NCBI GenBank assembly: GCA_963924555.1
Contig: OZ004591.1
Span: 6,696,001 to 6,760,000, forward strand
Direction of reading: 5' to 3'
Origin: Crambe crambe
Taxonomy: Eukaryota; Porifera; Demospongiae; Poecilosclerida; Crambeidae
DNA: 64,000 nt
A program made the position numbers and the translations under genes. Below the pieces are notes generated by a model, which saw only the letters and a program-made list of their open reading frames with translations, was not told the DNA's origin and did no database searches. Shown here piece by piece: positions 61,514 to 64,000 of the stretch (the stretch's first letter is position 1; each line of letters begins with the position of its first letter).

Positions 61514-62523
61514 ATTTAACCTACAAAAAGTGTAAAAATTTCAAATAAGCAGCTAATTAGAGAATACAAGTATCAAATGAACCAATGCTATAGTTAGTAT
61601 CAAGGAATACTCATTTGTGAGATGAAAAAAATCCCACAGGTTACATCACACAAAATCATTGCGTATCGTGTTCATGGGTACCTAGGGCAGCTGAAAATTT
61701 TTGCTAACCCAATCAGAGCAGACTCATACTACCAAAGTCCCTAACTCAACTGAAAAGCTGACTTGATTTACAACAACTACATCAGCAGAATCCCACAAAA
61801 TCTACAAGTAACTCACAAGCGTTAAAATCAGCTAAAAAGAAGACAAACTGCTCACTTCACCTTCTTTGTAACACGTGGAAGTCCGTTTTCTAAAAAATAC
61901 AAGCTTAGGTGTACGAAAAACGAGCAGTACACAGTTATAGACCATTTTTTGTCGGGGTGTGTAGTCACATGATACCGTAGAGGGTATGATGACCCTTACC
62001 TAAAAATCGTTCTTACGTAGGGCGGAAGCTTCGAAGCTGGCTAGCTGTATTAAAGAATGCCTTCTAGTTTCTGTGGAATAGGCTGCACTAAGCGGTACAG
62101 CAAAGAATAAGGACAGGTTCCTATCAATTAAAATCTCCAAACTGGATGCTTGGCCACTTAAACATCTTAGCTCAGGTACCATATGGATCAGGCAAGTCTT
62201 CTTTGTCAATCTTGAGCTTTTCAGCATACCTTCCTTCTAGAGAAGTACAATAGGATCGCGTAAAATGCTCTGATAAGGCATCTATAGCTTGCTCTCTGAA
62301 AAATAATATTACTATTAGTTAGCTGCCATTGTTTCTTAATTCTTGCCCTACGCAGCATGCGACTAGCGCGCGCCCTAGCTAATCGCGTGGGTGGGTCTAT
62401 CATGTGAGCTGATGAGTCACACCCCCGACAAAAAATGGTCTATAGCCGGCAGATCAAGCGGGTGAAAAAGAGGCGTGGCCATACTTAGCAATCGCCGTGA
62501 CGTCACTATTGCCGTTCAATGAA
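61514..62523 (-). other. P element 5' region upstream of transposase start
   Basis: About 1 kb between the transposase ATG and the right terminus. It must hold the promoter and possibly a 5' UTR exon; no TATA box can be assigned with confidence. It includes the gene-like remnant at 62124-62295 and the subterminal repeat at 62487-62497. Confidence 0.5.
62124..62295 (-). pseudogene. Possible captured exon remnant in P element
   Basis: On the minus strand, after a TTTTTCAG-type acceptor, the frame reads AIDALSEHFTRSYCTSLEGR, then EDLPDPYGT, a TGA, then KWPSIQFGDFN and a second TGA. It looks like a decayed exon. The family is not securely recognised. Confidence 0.35.
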
Positions 62524-62557
62524 CGTTTCCAATCCCTCCTCTTTTCTATTATCTCTG
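62524..62557 (-). repeat. P element right terminal inverted repeat
   Basis: 34 bp, followed by GTGCCTG at 62558-62564. The subterminal repeat AGCAATCGCCG is 26 bp inward. Confidence 0.95.
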
Positions 62558-62564
62558 GTGCCTG

Positions 62565-64000
62565 TAAAAAAATCATGTTGATGTTACTGTTTCTTCAGAT
62601 TACCCATGGCTGGCTGTCAAGAAAAGCTATAGTAAAGAAGGATACTATAATGTAGCAACTAATACTGTCACTTTACACATATTTCCTTTCATGTTATAAT
62701 AAAAAAATGATAATAACAAGTACTGATAGTGCACTGCTGAACATCCAATTCATCGAGAGATTTGTTGTGATATACTTGTTTTGAGGGATCAAGATGAAGA
62801 GTAAAGCTGCCCCAGTGTATCCTTTCCTGCCCCTGATACAAGAAGGTATCTCATCTCCTCATATAAGAACAACAACATAGTGAAATGGCTTCTTAAACCA
62901 TCAATGGCAAATGGCATGCCATCTCCAGCCCTGCACAAAATTAAAACTACTTGAGTACATATGGTCAACTAGTATCTTTCATTTTATACTAAAAGTAAGG
63001 CAGCTAGACTTCTATTTTAGTAGTAGGAGTGCCACAAAACTTTTCAGTCACCTGTTTCCACGTTTTTCTTCCATAGCAACAGTAAATAGACTAAACTGAC
63101 ATGATAAACTACTACAGCTATAGGTCATTGAGCCTTTTCACTTATAATCATAATTATTGCTGCGCAAAATACCTTGCCTTTCACCCTCTTTCTTATTTTG
63201 TGTAAGATTTCTCTGTTCGCCAGGTACCTACACGGATGGTCTATAAATTCTACGCGCGCATGCCCTGTTTCCAATCCTGTGTACGTAGTCGATCTAGTAC
63301 ATACATAGTATATCTATGTTCCACGTGACCTGATGAGCACGGTATACCGGTACTGTATTTCACGTGCCGTAAGCGAAGTTTAGGGTAGTTACTGTTTACG
63401 GGGCCGTGCTGCATGTTACGGTGGCGTTACGGGCTGCTAAGCTACGTACATAATTTCTTTATTCACTTAAATAGAAATAGAAAAAGTGAAAATTCGGTAA
63501 ATTTAAACTGTGGATACATGTGCATTGATCATGCAGTAGATATTGAGTGAGTACATGGTGTTATTCTTGTCATGTATGAATACTAGTTTCTGGTTTTCTA
63601 TATATTCTCTTTCAATTTTCTCTCTTCTGCATGACATTGAAAATTTGCAGGTTGAATGACATTCATGAACTATAGATGCCAAGGAGTGAATGTTGCAAGT
63701 AAACACAGCTATGAATCTGTTTGTCAGTTCCAGTAAAGGGCAATCAAAATCATTGTAGATGGCGTTCCATTGTGCTCCAAAAGATCAAATTTTCTGATGA
63801 TAGAGTATTTTTGATCTCCTGCCTTGAAGGAGTGATCCAACAGACCATAGCAAGTCTATTTAAAACAGTAGTAAACAAGTTTATGAAGAATTCGATTGAT
63901 AAACTCTTACTTTTTCATCATACTGATCAAAGTAAGACACATAGTCACCACAGTTAGCCAATAATCCACTCTTAGTTATCACGGCAGAGAACACTTGTAT
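62565..64000. other. Right flank of the P element
   Basis: No full gene. 63268-63310 resembles a mutated P-type terminus (GTTTCCAATCCTGT then TATCTATGTT). A possible plus-strand exon lies at 63728-63931. Confidence 0.4.
63728..63931 (+). CDS. Candidate internal exon of an unknown gene
   Basis: Open for 204 nt between a TTTGTCAG acceptor and a GTAAGACA donor. It encodes VPVKGNQNHCRWRSIVLQKI, then a hydrophobic/helical stretch FLISCLEGVIQQTIASLF. No family recognised; gene continuation would lie outside the window. Confidence 0.3.

Larger units (their letters stand above)
57215..62557 (-). mobile_element. Complete P-element-type transposon, 5343 bp
   Basis: Perfect 34 bp terminal inverted repeats at 57215-57248 and 62524-62557, beginning CAGAGATAATAGAAAAGAGG and ending GGGATTGGAAACG. 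The 7 bp duplication GTGCCTG flanks it (57208-57214, 62558-62564); an 8 bp reading GGTGCCTG is possible if the terminal base is assigned differently. An 11 bp subterminal inverted repeat, CGGCGATTGCT, lies at 57262-57272 and inverted at 62487-62497, the same layout as in Drosophila P. Inside are an apparently intact transposase (minus strand) and a second ORF (plus strand). Perfect repeats and an open reading frame point to recent insertion. Confidence 0.93.

Noticed and set aside
62221..62403. Minus-strand ORF with ARARASRMLRRARIKK as a THAP or DNA-binding exon
   Set aside because: No C2CH zinc pattern is visible, and it runs through the intron next to the exon-like remnant.

Overview
The window looks like a compact animal nuclear genome, most likely a demosponge (Amphimedon-like). 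Genes have many small phase-1 introns of roughly 50-200 bp. Architectures are metazoan (SRCR, NIDO, Ig, EGF, GAIN/GPS-7TM, FN3). Simple repeats, homopolymer runs and inverted-repeat elements are dense. The organism call is inference; the gene models come from reading splice sites and checking that every exon keeps frame.

Positions 1-26098 (+) hold the 3' part of one enormous gene. I could join 77 exons with no frame break, giving at least 5,185 residues. The product is an adhesion GPCR: 24 SRCR domains with Thr/Ser/Pro linkers and two NIDO domains, then six Ig-like domains, a glycosylated Pro/Thr repeat stalk, an EGF domain, SEA-like and HRM-like segments, a GAIN/GPS module, seven transmembrane helices and an acidic tail. 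Several parts are recent tandem copies (0.63 kb, 1.5 kb and about 3 kb units). Positions 26417-28876 (-) encode IWS1, a transcription elongation factor (10 exons, 553 aa).

Positions 28.9-53.2 kb form an accessory region. It holds two intact minus-strand receptors with the order Ig-FN3-Ig-TM and ITIM-like tyrosine tails (30201-32127, 446 aa; 46443-48603, 481 aa) and a third, truncated copy (45010-45916). It also holds two related small membrane proteins (35751-36430 and 50698-53194). Scattered among them are broken copies of the 3' end of ALG9 (a dolichol-pathway mannosyltransferase) and of IWS1 exons, a decayed pogo/Tigger-like transposon and several inverted-repeat elements.

Positions 53.2-64.0 kb are dominated by transposons. 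The main one is a 5,343 bp P-element-type transposon (57215-62557) with 34 bp terminal inverted repeats, 11 bp subterminal inverted repeats and a 7 bp target duplication. Its five-exon, 943-residue transposase appears intact, and a second convergent ORF lies inside the element. Nearby, an 831 bp element (54091-54921) carries clearly related termini and is probably a non-autonomous relative.

The receptors and the SRCR protein all look like surface recognition molecules, and the region shows repeated duplication. I saw no tRNA, rRNA, CRISPR or prokaryotic gene organisation.
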